Source: Berberis thunbergii (Eukaryota > Streptophyta > Magnoliopsida > Ranunculales > Berberidaceae). Taken from it: a stretch of DNA of 64,000 bases. Shown here in pieces: positions 36,213 to 48,235 of this stretch. The notes under the pieces were generated by a model. That model was not told the DNA's origin. It ran no database searches and worked only from the letters and a program-made list of their open reading frames with translations. The first letter of the stretch is position 1. Every line of letters begins with the position of its first letter. The DNA lies in the NCBI GenBank assembly GCA_003290165.1, contig QNQO01007607.1, positions 1 through 64,000 on the forward strand, in the 5' to 3' direction. Position numbers and translations under genes: made by a program.

Positions 36213-36435
36213 CACTACACCAAAATGCTTGTTTAGCTATGGGGAGGTGGCCACGGTTCTAAGCCGTTGGTTTATTTGCCACGACTATAAACCGTGGATA
36301 GAGTGGCCAACGGCATAAAACCGTGGCTAAAAAATAGTTAGCTACGGCTCTAAACCGTGGGTGCATTAGCCACGGCCAAAAACTGTTGCTATATTGTGTA
36401 ATGGCTAAAAACCGTTGCTAAACTAAATCGTTTTG
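36213..36435. repeat. CACTA left terminus and subterminal palindromes
   Basis: After the terminal repeat, units such as GCCACGGTTCTAAGCCGTTG, GCCACGACTATAAACCGTGG and GCTACGGCTCTAAACCGTGG recur to about 36430. A G-box-like CACGTG follows at 36437. The left array is shorter than the right one. Confidence 0.85.
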
Positions 36436-38400
36436 CACGTGCCGCGCTCCTGCGAGTGAGTGATTTGGAGAGTCATTTCGCGCTCTGGCAAAAATGGGGG
36501 GAGAGTGGATTTCGCGCTCTGTCGCGCTTTGGCGAAAAAAATTGGGGAAAAAATTTGGCGCTGTCATTGCGAAAAATTGGCGAAATTGTTTTTGCTATTT
36601 CGACCTAGATCAGTTTGCGTGGTCATTGCGAAAAAAATTTCGACCTAAATCAAAGAGAGGTTTGGCGCAGAGGAGAAGAAGGACTAACTGAAGAAGAAGA
36701 TGAAGAACCGAAGCAGATTCTCAAACTTTTCTTCTCCTTCTTCTTCTTTAGATCTTGAGAGAATCGAAGATGGGGTAGGAGGTTTTAGGAACTGGGTTTC
36801 AAGGAATTATTGTCAAGAAATGGAGCAAAAGTTGGATGGGGGGTTCATGGTGGGTGGTGATGAAGGAGGAGGTTCAGGGTCAGTCTGTGCAATGGGGTAT
36901 GGAGATTTGCAGTCACTTAGCTTGTCAATGAGTCCTAGATCTCAATCAAGTTGTATTACAGCACCCCCACCCCAGCAAATTTCCCCAACTGGAGGAGGAG
37001 GAAATGAATGTGTGGTGGCTATGGAGACAACAAAGAAGAGAGGGTCAGGAAGGAAGGTGGTGGGACAGAAACAACTAGTTCACAGGAAGTCCATAGACAC
37101 ATTTGGTCAGAGGACATCACAGTGTATATGTGTTATAAGGTCTGTGTTCAAACCTAGTGTCTTTAATTTATTTTACCTTTTGTTTTTTGTATTTTTGGGA
37201 TTCCTATCATCATTTCAATCATTCATTCATTCTTCCATGATGTTTTTTTTGTCTTGTTTTGTTGTATGATTTTACCTTACCTTACCATTTTCATGTCTCC
37301 TTGTTGGGTTAAAATTTTTGGCTTGAATTTTGCTTTGTTTTGATCCATTTTTTCTTCATCACAATCAAACATAGATGGACTGGTAGATATGAGGCACATC
37401 TTTGGGATAACAGCTGCAAGAACGAAGGTCAAACCATGAAAAGGGAGGCAAGGTTGGTTGGTCATGAAATTAGAAAGAAACTTGGAGCAACTCTTTGGAG
37501 GTTTTTTTTTTCATTTTCAATGTTGTATTTTTGTCTTTCTCTATCTTGTAAGTTTCTGACTAGTACTCACTAATTATCGTTTGTCACGTTCTTCCCTTGT
37601 TCTGGATGCCATTCAAATCAAATCACACTATACAGTTTATCTTGGTAAAATCTCTAATCATTCACTTAATGTTTGATTACAACTTTCATCTATTGTGTTT
37701 TGTATTAATTAATTAAATAAAATCATTCTCCATTGTGATTAGGGGGTTATGATATGGAGGAGAAAGCTGCAAGAGCTTATGATTTAACAGCACTGAAGTA
37801 TTGGGGTCCCTCGACCTACATCAATTTCTCGGTAACAATATATACTGTTCGAATTAACATGCTGATATATCGTTTATTTATATGTTATGGAACTTAAGGT
37901 TACTGATTGGTAAGTCCTTTGTTGTTTTAACAGTTGGAGAATTACCAAGAGGAACTCGAAAGCATGAAGAACATGAGTAGGCAGAAATATGTTTCTCACT
38001 TGAGAAGGTATAATTTAATTTTTTTTTGTTTTTTTATGGCTTACTTGTATTTCACTGCATTTTGGTGAATATAATGAATGTGTTATTATTTTGTCTTGTA
38101 GGAAAAGTAGCAAGTTTTCGAGAGGTGCCTCAATATACCGAGGAGTAACGAGGTTTTTACTAATTTCTATGTATCAAAAGCCCTTTAATTTGAATACAAA
38201 TATGAACTTTCCTCTTATATCTATGCTCCCCCGTGTTTGTTAATTTGGCAGGCATCACCAGCATGGAAGATGGCAAGCGCGCACTGGCAGGGTCGCAGGG
38301 AACAAAGACCGCTATGTGAAGCTTTAATTTCAGTAAGATACTTGAAGCTTTAAGATACTTGAATACTTGAAGTAAGGGTCGCAGATACCTTTATCTTGGG
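36436..38400 (+). pseudogene. ANT/AIL-like: AINTEGUMENTA/AIL-type AP2 transcription factor fragment
   Basis: An open frame from ATG 36700 reads YGDLQSLSLSMSPRSQSSC, KKRGSGRKVVGQKQLVHRKS then IDTFGQRTSQ, the region leading into the first AP2 domain. Later exons: 37370-37456 ([20 protein letters not shown]), 37743-37831 ([30 protein letters not shown]), 37934-38007 (LENYQEELESMKNMSRQKYV), 38102-38152 (KSSKFSRGASIYRGVTR), 38252-38327 (HHQHGRWQARTGRVAGNKD) and a displaced YLYLGTF at about 38388. AIL proteins are two-AP2-domain growth regulators. The start of the first AP2 domain is mutated (YRGVTR has become CICVIR), the VYL micro-exon was not found, and the second AP2 domain is cut off and scrambled. 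Confidence 0.9.
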
Positions 38401-38837
38401 ACATTCTGTAAGATACTTGAAGCTTTAATTTCTTCAAACAATTATTTGTTGTTATCATTATTACCATCATTGCCTTTATGCAAGCATCTTCATCAGATAT
38501 TCATTTTTGAGAGATTAAAGAGAGAGCTCTTAAAGCATATGTACAAGGCACTCCATGCTCTTGGAAGACCATCTTTTTAGTCACTAGGGATGCTTTTATA
38601 AGGCTAAATTTCAACCCAATATAAGACTGTATAAGTTCCATTTTTCAGAAACTAGACTTTTATAAGGCTGATATCTCTTGGATCATATTAAAGAAAGAGA
38701 TAAAGGATTTCTTTGCGCATTTACGTGCTCCACCAACGACTAACTTTAACGATTTCAAATTCTTTTTTCTCTTTATTTATTATTTACTATGGGAATAGTG
38801 AGAGGGAAACAATGGGCCAAATTCATTATTCAAGATA

Positions 38838-38970
38838 ATGCTTTTTGTTGATCTGCACTACGGAGAGAATGCTTGGGATGATTGGGGTCCCCAACACGAT
38901 GTCAATTTTGATAAGTGCCTCACCACTCTACCTGATTCAGAAAACCCTGATAACTTTTCTAAGCATTAAT
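38838..38970 (+). pseudogene. Purple acid phosphatase 16-like exon fragment
   Basis: From 38838 it reads MLFVDLHYGENAWDDWGPQH then DVNFDKCLTTLPDSENPDN. This matches the start of the metallophosphatase domain of plant PAP16-type proteins (FADLHFGENAWTxWGPxQDVxS...), with the D-x-H metal-binding motif kept as DLH. No further phosphatase exons follow. It is one exon-sized captured piece. Confidence 0.7.
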
Positions 38971-39328
38971 TTCAACCAAAATTTCCTGTTTTTTAATTAG
39001 TTTATTTATTTGGTATTATATAAAAAATGAAGATATCTTCATGGGAATTCGAGAACAGTAGTGGAAGTAAGGGTGTTGTTATCTATGTTCAATGGTAGTA
39101 ATATATATGATAAATTGCACATTAAATAGTTCAGCGAAGGTGTTGTAGTTTTGGTGTATAATTTCAGTATTTATTTATTAAATTTTTGTAGGAAACTTCT
39201 AAGTTTAACCGATAGCTTGAAGTGTATTGGATATGGGTACTATAAAGATAAACGATCCATAATTTTTGTAGGCAACTTCTGTTCTCTATTACAACTCATT
39301 TTTTGCAATTGTTAAATTGTTTATGCAG

Positions 39329-39450
39329 TGTGTAGCTTCTCATCCAGACACCCAGACACAGTTCCTCAGTGGTAAATTTTCTAAATCTTTGCAATGTATA
39401 ATGACATGTGCTTGCGCAGCATGGAGATGGACGGTGATTTGTCCAAAACG
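39329..39450 (+). pseudogene. CNOT9/RCD1-like fragment (CCR4-NOT subunit)
   Basis: 39329-39371 reads CVASHPDTQTQFLS after an AG acceptor and is followed by GT. 39409-39450 reads CLRSMEMDGDLSKT. These match two nearby segments of the CNOT9/RQCD1 armadillo-like protein (CVASHPDTRMLFLNA and CLRSMEMGSELSKT). The sequence between them, encoding the LYPFLNTTSKSRPFEYLRL part, is deleted. Confidence 0.75.
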
Positions 39451-39756
39451 GTAAATGATCTTTCTTCGAAATATCCACTCTTGCAGTAGAATGTTGTTTA
39501 GTTGTTGATTGTCCTAAATGTTAGGTAGTTATAGATAAACCTTAAATTGAACCTTATGGAAATCGGGAAATCGAACCTCTTTTTTTTAATGTTTAGTTTT
39601 AGTTTTTTAATCTTTTTTTAATCGAACCTTAAATGTTATGACCTCCTTTTTGTGACTTAAAGTGCACTTAATAAGTTCTGTCCATCAATTGAAATAACAA
39701 CATACCATTTGGCATGTTTTTATTGATGTCTTCTAATTTTTTGGTTGTCTTTGTAG

Positions 39757-39933
39757 GTTGTGATAAAGTTGGTTGCTCAACTAAGTCAAAAGATGAGAGA
39801 GACGTCAAATATGTGGGCTCCTACGATATATAAAAGACTTCTTAGCATTGATAAAAGGGAAAGGGATATGGCAGAAAGATGTTTTCTAAAGATAAGATCT
39901 GTTTTACTTACTCTTCCTTTGGCTCTTTCTAAG
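39757..39933 (+). pseudogene. Unassigned captured exon, possibly RIF1-like N-terminal region
   Basis: A 59-codon open segment with AG before and GT after: VVIKLVAQLSQKMRETSNMW, APTIYKRLLSIDKRERDMAE, then RCFLKIRSVLLTLPLALSK. The KRERDMAERCxLK pattern recalls plant homologues of the telomere/replication protein RIF1, but I hold this only weakly. It has clean splice borders and no stop, so it looks like a real exon. It is flanked by the CNOT9 and aminopeptidase pieces. Confidence 0.4.
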
Positions 39934-40319
39934 GTATTTCCTTTTATGTCAGAAACTTGTTGAATGCTTCCTATCATTACTTACTAGTGATGCATGTGTG
40001 CATGGCATCTATTTAAGTCGTATATGTTCCTTACCTAATGAATTGACTAAAAAAAATTTATATTTTCTGAATGAACAATAAACTAGTTAAGTTGTACATC
40101 ATGATTACCATGTAAAAGAATAACCAATGTTTTTATATTTGTGCCAAAAGTGTTGTGGATTTCATGTTATAGATCTTATCATTCTGACCCACAAGTTCAG
40201 ATAGCATTTTCTCATTCTGAATAGCATCTCTGGTGTTCCTGATTAACCCTTCTATCTAATGTTATCTCTGGTATTCAACTCCATGTAAGTTTGATTTGTT
40301 GGAATCATTTTTTCTGCAG

Positions 40320-40397
40320 GTCAACAATACTGATGCCAAAGGCAGACTGACGCTTGTTGATGCTCTGGTATATGCTTGCAACCAAGGTGTAGAGAAG
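40320..40397 (+). pseudogene. LAP-like: Leucine aminopeptidase (M17) exon fragment
   Basis: It reads VNNTDAKGRLTLVDALVYAC then NQGVEK, bordered by CAG and GT. This is the signature NTDAEGRLxLADAL of M17 leucyl aminopeptidases, which carries metal ligands. The Glu of DAEGR, a metal ligand, is Lys here, and LADAL has become LVDAL. A piece of the exon end (GGTGTAGAGAAGGTATCTAT) is duplicated 45 bp downstream at about 40431. Confidence 0.8.
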
Positions 40398-41742
40398 GTA
40401 TCTATCTTGTCACTTCCCTCACATTCTAGAAGGTGTAGAGAAGGTATCTATCTTGTCACTAAAATTTACGAGCCTGGTACGTCGTTCTCTTTTCGTTTAT
40501 ATTCATGATATAAAAAATTTACTCATTAGTTGCATCCTGCGTCATGTTTGCTTTTAGCTCAAATATGATGTATTTTTGTTGTCATTTTACTTGTTGCTAG
40601 ATTGTAGATCACAACATATCCTTCATTTTTGCTTACTTTCTTCTTCTTCTCTTAAGAATGTGTAGTAAGCTCTTTTCCTATATTCATTTTCTTATTGTTG
40701 TTATAATATTTTTCTTGAGTGTTCGAGTGTTAGCATTTCTCCAATCATTCTAGCTTTACATTATCATTATCAAGTTATAGCTTAGAGTATTTCTAATGGG
40801 AGACCTTAAATCCTCCCTCAAAATTGAAATGAGATAGCTACTGTTTGTTGGGCTCCTTTCATCTCTCTATTTAGCAGGTGATAGACCCGGAAAACCGAAC
40901 TGCTATTCTCAAAAAATTGAAGAAACCCAACATATTTGAGGTTTAAGGAGGAATTGGAGAATGAAACCCCTAGATCTCATTTTAGGTTTAAGGTCTTCCA
41001 TTGTAGATGCTCTTACTAGTTAAATTGTGAAATCTTTTTTGTTCTATGAATCATTTTTGAAGCCCCCTTACTCTGAACCTTGCACTGAATTTAAATATAA
41101 TTGTTAGAACTCTTCTAAAGACGACAAAAGGGGATTTAACATCTGATTGGTTGGAAAACACCTAGTAACTTCTTTCCAGTTTGTAATGACTAATGACAAC
41201 TCCATCTCTCTTGGATGCTAGAAAAGCATATTTAATTCAGCAGACTTTAATATAATTAAATTTCTTTACAAGCATGATGTATTCGATGGATGAAACTAAT
41301 GTTTCTATAAGCTTCAGAGAAATTTGTTCTTCATATACATTTGTTTATTACTGCTGTGTTATTAATATGATCTAGGAAATTCGACACTGTAGGTGGGGCT
41401 TTCACTTGCGTTTGTCATCCATGAATCAGCAAATCCACATATTGGTGATTTTTTTTCCTAGTTTGGGTTGATCTGGATATTTGTACCATATTAATTCCCA
41501 TGGAGCAACTAATTTCTTATTGTTTGTCATTTGCACTTCTACAGGTCTTCAACTACATTACAAAACCCAATGATAATCTTGGGAAACTTCCCATGCTAGC
41601 CAGAAGCTCTCAAATCTGTCGACCAATATTATAACTATAATTTTGGTTAAATATGGCAATCTTAGTTTCCCACTTCCACCTCCCTTTAGATTTCTTCTTT
41701 GGGGGATTAATTTTTGCATTTTTCTTCTGAGAAGAGAGCGCG

Positions 41743-43455
41743 ATGGCGGAGCTTGGGAGGTTGTTTATCTATGAAGCCTCGAGGGATTGGTTGGTAAGTT
41801 CATTTCAATTATTCTTTGGGATTTGTAGCTACTTCTTTCTTCATAGTACATGAGCATGCAATTTTGTTTAATTCATTTTGGTGGCATTGGTCATGAACTT
41901 GCCTAAATGTTCTGTACATAGGAAAACACATAATACATGATTTGACCAAGGTGAAATGGAAGTGAGACCAAGAAATTCGTAGATATTGCCACTTTTAGTA
42001 CAAACTCGAGTCAGGCTCTTGACCCTTACTTAAACAGTATGTGATTTGATATGTTTGTGCCTCAATGATTGAGAGTTGCATGCATCTCTTCATTCACTTT
42101 GGGGGAGTAGCATTTGGAGTCACTTGTTATTTCTCTTTGGGATGTTTGATGGTGTATATCTTGAGGTGTTGGAGTCACCCATTTAGGCTTTCTCCAAAGG
42201 GAAGTCCTATGGAAGTTGGCTCCTTTTGCCATTTTTTGGACCATATGGTGAGAGCGCAATGCTTGAATCTCAAATAATGAGGCTTCAACGTGATTATGGA
42301 AGTGTTATTGACTCTTTGGAATTGGAATCCCTTATCCTTCTTTTAAAGAGATGTCTTTGAATTCCTTTATGTTAACTGGAATGTGGTTGTAATGGGGTTT
42401 AAATACATTCAAGGTTGCCACTCCTTGCACATTTTGCCGTTACTCTAATATTGATTATTGAATCTTCTCTCTAGTCTCTTCTCATTCCTCCTACCATAAG
42501 ATTTTGGTACATATGCTTCAGTTGGACAGTCAGACCTATTTTAGTTATGAAAATATTCATTGATTGTTACTATTGTCTATAACTGCTAAATTATAGTTGC
42601 TTATTTTCAGTTATGTGCTTATAATTCTGTGGTTTTATGTGCCAACCTACTGTCACAGGAGAGATTCAGTCTCCAATGGGTGTAGCTGTAGTTGAATTTA
42701 TCGATCCAAGGGAGCCTGTCACGGTTAGTGTGCAGCCTTGCTCACTTAATTCTCATGCTAGGTGTTGACACAGTATGGTCAGGTGTCAGCCTGGTGATTA
42801 ATTACTCTAGCTCTTCTTGTTACATATTCTGATAAGCTTTTCCAATGAAATATAACTTTGATAAAACCTTCTCTTTTCCATGGAAATAATTGAAGCGCTA
42901 AAAAGTTGTAAATTTTGTACTTTGAATTTATTATATTGAGAATTTCCACTCACCCTTGGTATGCTTTGGCAGATTATTCCCATTTTGCGAGCTGGCCTTG
43001 CTCTTGTTGAACACGCATCTTCAATCTTGCCTGCAACAAAAACCTACCATTTAGGTAAGGCAATAACACTCCTGATATCATAGAGGGGATCAGGGGAAGA
43101 ACTTTGTTATATGTAATGAATTTTGGCATCAAATTTATTTTCCTATAATTAATGACTTCACAAATTCCTTCCTGTATGGTGGCCTCGTCTTGGTCAGATG
43201 ATAAAGCATGTTTGAACACATTAACACAGAAGTAGTTACCTGGTTATAGCTGCTACCATCTGCTCTCCTTTTATGATGCCTGCAAAATGTGTTCCAAATT
43301 GTAATATTTAACAATCTACTTATCATACATTGATGTATTTCTGTAATTAAGTCATAACGTCATGCCTATCTCTTAATGTTGTAATTTGTTTATTTTTGTC
43401 AATAAAGGAATTAGCAGAGATGAGGAGACGCTTCAGCCAACTATTTATTTGAACA
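41743..43455 (+). pseudogene. UPP-like: Uracil phosphoribosyltransferase (UPP) fragment, four exons
   Basis: 41743-41793 MAELGRLFIYEASRDWL; 42645-42723 TVTGEIQSPMGVAVVEFIDP then REPVT; 42973-43054 IIPILRAGLALVEHASSILP then ATKTYHL; 43408-43455 GISRDEETLQPTIYLN. Introns have GT/AG borders except that the acceptor before exon 2 seems lost. This covers the middle of plastid UPP, which salvages uracil to UMP. The transit peptide upstream and the catalytic VxDPMLATGGT PRPP-binding loop downstream are missing. It is the best-preserved multi-exon capture in the element. Confidence 0.9.
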
Positions 43456-44269
43456 AGTAAGGGATTGTCTCTTTACTAAAATTTGTTTTTACTCTATTTT
43501 ATTTATCGAGGTATTTTTCAGGTTCTGTGATGGCTATTGTTAGTTGTCTAATGCTATTGTTAGTTGGCTATTTATTTATTTATTTATTAAAAAAAACTGG
43601 ACTTAGACATTGAAGTAGATGATATACTATGATAAGATACTTACGGTAGAACGTAAATACTTGAACCCAGGGCACTATGATATCTGATCCTCTAATGGGG
43701 GTTGTTTAAAATCCACTGGGCCACTGAAGTTGGTATTTGCCTTTTCAGACTTTCCTCTCCTAGATAGAGTATACTTTTTAAACCTTCTTGAGGGAAAATT
43801 TAGTATTGACATTAAGTTCTTGTTCTTAAAGAGCATCAAAGACTATTCCGTATCATGATCATGTTAGTCTTTCATCAGTTGATCAGCACATTGACTTTGG
43901 AGCATTATCTCAATCATTGAGAACTATAACTCCTTGTACTCCAATTATTTTTTCTTGAATAAATTGTTGTTGTTTTCAACGAAGGGCTTACCACTTTTAA
44001 TCATAAATTAGGGAGATATGTTTTAAAATTGATTTCCAATAGCTTTGAAACCTGTAAAACGCCTATGCATATATGGTGAGAGTGTGACACTAGATTAAAA
44101 AATTTACAAGAGAAGTCCATCTGAACTCAATTAGTTAAAAAATTAACAAGAGAAGTCACATTGCTTTGTTGGTGACAGTGGGGATTAGAAATTGGTATTC
44201 ATGTCTGGTCATGTTAAAAATTGGGGATGTTATATTTGAATTTCATAATGTTTAATTTGTGCAACTTTA

Positions 44270-44370
44270 CGTGGACAACTGCCTTGCACACTTGGATGAG
44301 ATGATGGGCTTGAAGGCAATGCTCATGAAAGCCGATCTCTTTCATCTCGCAGAAGCAACAGTGATTCCCT
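44270..44370 (+). other. Unassigned open segment, possible captured exon
   Basis: Reads VDNCLAHLDEMMGLKAMLMK then ADLFHLAEATVIPFSL without a stop. Composition looks coding. No family recognised. It lies just upstream of the guanosine deaminase piece but does not match that protein. Confidence 0.3.
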
Positions 44371-44455
44371 TTAGCTTACTGGTTCACCTCATTAGAACAA
44401 GAACTTGGTCTTGAAGTATATGCTGAGTCTTACAGTTTTGTTTACTTTTGTCTAG

Positions 44456-44718
<263 letters not shown>

Positions 44719-44786
44719 TGATGCTGGTTGTCATTTTGATCCTAGAAAACAAATGTGTTTATTTATTCTGACTTCTATTCATGGCA

Positions 44787-45249
44787 GAGGCACATTGTGA
44801 ATATGACGTTCGATGATGTGCTATCCCATGATGGATTTGAATCCAGTGGTGCTCCTGAGGGGATTCCTTCCCTAGCAGAATATCTGGCAGAATACTGCTC
44901 TGCAGCTGTAAGCACCGTTTGTTAATTCTGGCTGCATACTAACTTTTTTTTATATTTAGTCTCCTTTGCGTGTATGTCAGTTGCATCACCTTTTTTCTTA
45001 TAATTTTGTTTCCCTGCTTCCCGTATGTTTATATATGTATTAAGGACTGTCTTTAGCTGTCTTTATTATTTTCTTGACATCCTAAATTGCTTCATTTCTG
45101 GCTTCTAATTTTCAAGGGTCTGAGTTTTTAGTGGACATTTTGATTTGTAGGGGAAACCGTGGCCAGCAGCAAACTGGAAATTTTATGTTGCCTTTTCCTT
45201 ATTTCGTATGGCGTCGATCTTAGCAGGGGTGTATCACAGATGGACTCTG
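44787..45249 (+). pseudogene. IBR3-like: IBR3-like acyl-CoA dehydrogenase fragment, two exons
   Basis: 44787-44907 reads GFESSGAPEGIPSLAEYLAE then YCSAA. 45151-45249 reads GKPWPAANWKFYVAFSLFRM then ASILAGVYHRWTL. These adjoin in the aminoglycoside-phosphotransferase-like N-terminal half of plant IBR3 (ACAD10/11 type), a peroxisomal protein linked to indole-3-butyric acid metabolism. The conserved FRGAS is FRMAS. It follows the guanosine deaminase fragment by only 68 bp, with no recognisable boundary sequence. Confidence 0.85.
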
Positions 45250-46846
45250 GTATGTCCATGGAAATTAAAAAGGTTTTTAATCATTGTTTTTTTCTATAAC
45301 AATCGAGGATATGTAGAAAATTTGAATGTTGAAGTAGTTATGGACCTGATTTCTTATCAACCAGACTGTATATGTTAATAGGTAAGTATGAGAAATTTTT
45401 ATAGCCAACCAAAGCACCTTCTACGATTTCTGATTTTCTCGCAATACGGATATGATTCTTCTAAGAACAATTCTCCCATAAACAATGTGTGGGTTGGGCA
45501 TGCTCAAGAAGTTAGAATTTAGGAAATTCTAGCTGTCGAGGGAATGGCTGCGTAGAATTTGTGTTTGTATTTAGATTAGTCAAAGGCCATAAGTCACTAC
45601 TATGCACTTTCACTTCCTTGATTTTATTAGTTTCGGAACTTTTGGGTTTAATAAGAACGATTGCCAATGTAACTAAAAATATTACAAACTTCATGACTTT
45701 GTAGGAAATAAGAGGCAATCCTCTCTCACAATCTATACAAAGAGAGAAGTCTACGCTCCCCTTTGTGCGTGCTCTGTCCTTCCTCTCTGTTTCTCTCCTC
45801 CTCTGTTATTCTTCTGTCTCTGTTTCAGATAAGAACAAAAGGAAAGGAAGAAGATGAAGAAGAACATGATTGTTTGTGCAACTTGGGAAGTAGAATCAAC
45901 AAAAAGGAGGAAAGAAGAAAGGTCAAACAAGTATTGGTAATTGTTGTTTCTTCAAATCAGCTCAAGTGAACCATAGAAGCTCAACAACTTTAACTTCCTC
46001 AACTCCAGGTACTCGAACAATATTTTTTTTGCAATAATTGATCTTTTCTTTAATGGAGTCTCTTAAGTTTCAGTTTTTGTTGATGGGTTTTCCTTATTTT
46101 GCTTAGATTTTGTGTTAATATCTATATGAGGCAATGGGGTTTCCTTATTTTACTAATTTTGGACTAGAGCTGGTCCTGATGGTTCTTTTGCCATTAACAA
46201 CATAAGTAAGAGTATGTGACCCAATTCAGTAATGATATCATTGGTAAGAATTGATTGATTACCTGGTTTTAGGAATATTTTAGATGTGGTCTACTTGTCA
46301 GTGAGATGGACAGGAGGCGGAAATTGTCACAGGTTGAGTTGGAGGAGTTTTGGACCAAGGTTCCAACTTGGATAATGCACTGTTTCATTTCATTTGAATA
46401 ATGCATTGTTTCATATGAATAATGCACTGTTTCATTTCATATGAATAATGCACCGTTTCATTCCATTCTTGTTGTAACTAAAAAAAGTGTCAAGGAACCG
46501 GCATACCTCAGAGGCTACATAGCAAGGAGAGCCGCATGCGGTTTATTAAGAGAACTGGTAGGACATTAGAACTCTTTGGGTTCTTCATAACTCATACTTT
46601 GAATATAAATGATGTTGAGTGCTGCATAGATGACTCATGTAGTGAAATCTATTGTACTTCAGGAATGCGTGAGAGTGTTCACTGTTCTTAGATAATTGAA
46701 AATTCCAGGCTTCACTATTCTTGATTCCAGGTCAGTTCACTACAGAAGGAAACAAGCATCACTTCAGGAACGCATGAGAGTGTTGAAACATAAGTATTCT
46801 TTAGTGTAGTTTATGAAAATATCCTACTAAGTGTTCTCTTTTGCAG

Positions 46847-46983
46847 AACATAAGTATCCATATGACTGGAGAACCAAGAAGCCGACAATATTTAGGGCAA
46901 CTGAGCAGTGGTTTGCTTCTGTGGAAGGGTTCCGCCAGGCTGCTATGGATGCAATTGGTCATGTGACATGGATTCCAGCACAG
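46847..46983 (+). pseudogene. Isoleucyl-tRNA synthetase (organellar type) exon fragment
   Basis: Reads [20 protein letters not shown] then [20 protein letters not shown] and WIPAQ, bordered by CAG and GT. This is the part of class I IleRS that precedes the DWCISRQRxWG motif. The HIGH and KMSKS motifs are not present. The preserved frame shows little decay. Confidence 0.85.
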
Positions 46984-47277
46984 GTATTGCATATAATCAT
47001 TTCTTTCATTGCTTGTCTAATGCTTCATATGAGCTCCTACCTCAATGTAGAATTCTTCATCTTGGGTGCATTTCTTGTTTTGCTTCTTCAGGTTTTAATG
47101 GTAAACTTAATTTTTAGTTTGCTCACAACTTCTTTGACTTATTTTATTTCATTTTGGGGAAACTAGCTGGAAGATTTAGGTGTTTAAAATTCATGTTACA
47201 TTCAGTATATTTGAATGGAAATGAGCATTATATGTTTTTAGTTTTCATCATTGATACACAACTTTTCACTTTCACAG

Positions 47278-47558
47278 CTATTGTTGGAGATATCACTCTG
47301 GCTGATGGCGTGCCTAAACAAGAAAAAAGTAGGCGTGAACAAGCTGCCTTAAATGTGATGTGCGAAGTTCTTGGTGGAGGATTAAGGGGTAATAGTTGAT
47401 ATTTTCATCTGAATCTCTTTCAGTTTACTTTTTCAATTGAAGCATTATCATATCTAACAAATATTTTGTTATCTGCAGTTGAGGAGATGCAAGAACTTTG
47501 GGCAGAGTATGAGAATAATTCTTCTATAGAGGCTAATCTGGTTAAAGACTTTGACAAA
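47278..47558 (+). pseudogene. HDDC2-like HD-domain phosphohydrolase fragment, two exons
   Basis: 47278-47388 reads IVGDITLADGVPKQEKSRRE then QAALNVMCEVLGGGLRG. 47479-47558 reads VEEMQELWAEYENNSSIEAN then LVKDFDK. This is the second half of the HD domain of plant HDDC2-type nucleotidases, with the distal metal-binding Asp of VKDFDK. The HD dyad (usually just before AIVGD) would be in the missing preceding exon. Confidence 0.85.
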
Positions 47559-48076
47559 GTATGTTTTTTTACATTTGTATGAAATTTGAACTTTTTTGGA
47601 CAAAGACTTTTCTTGTTCAACATCTATAACTGTGTCACAACCCTAAAGAGAATTTAGGGTCTAATCGTCATGCTAGCTAAATAAAAAACCAGAGTTACAA
47701 AAGTCACCTATTTGAATTTTGTATGAATAGAGCCCAATGCTAAATGGTTTGGAATCATTTCCATCTTTACCTCTCTGACATCACTTGCTCAACCATAGAA
47801 ATCTTTATTTAAACAAATATCTGATTGTTTGAGAATCTATGGTGTGTGTGGTATCTCGGTTTGATTTCTTTATGTAGGTTATGAAATATAGTAACATCAT
47901 TGTCCATCTTTCTCCAGACCCAGCTACTAATTAAAAATCATATTTTGTACTTGCATGTACCCGTATGAGCTTGAATATTTTTTGCTTCTTTTGTGAATTT
48001 TATGAATGGCCCAGATAGGCTTTACTTGCAAACCAAGATTGAATTTGTTTCTCAAATAAGTAGTAAATTTCTGCAG

Positions 48077-48235
48077 GTTATTTCAGCAATACCAAATCAA
48101 TTGCCTCAACTCTAGATTCGGAAGGACAGGTGATATTTGCTACATTGACGAGGATGTCTACATCTCTGTGGTTGATAGTTTAAAGAAGCTGATAAAACAC
48201 AGATCATTTCGAAACACAATAGTCTAGTCCTTTCT
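48077..48235 (+). pseudogene. 4-coumarate:CoA ligase-like (4CL/ANL superfamily) fragment
   Basis: It reads GYFSNTKSIASTLDSEG, then, after a small deletion and frame change, GDICYIDEDVYISVVDSLKK and LIKHRSF. This matches the adenylation-domain motif (STLDSEGWLRTGDICYID...VDRLKELIKYKGF) of 4CL-like ligases. WLRT is deleted, and DRLKELIKYKG carries Arg-to-Ser and other changes. Only this exon is present. Confidence 0.8.
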
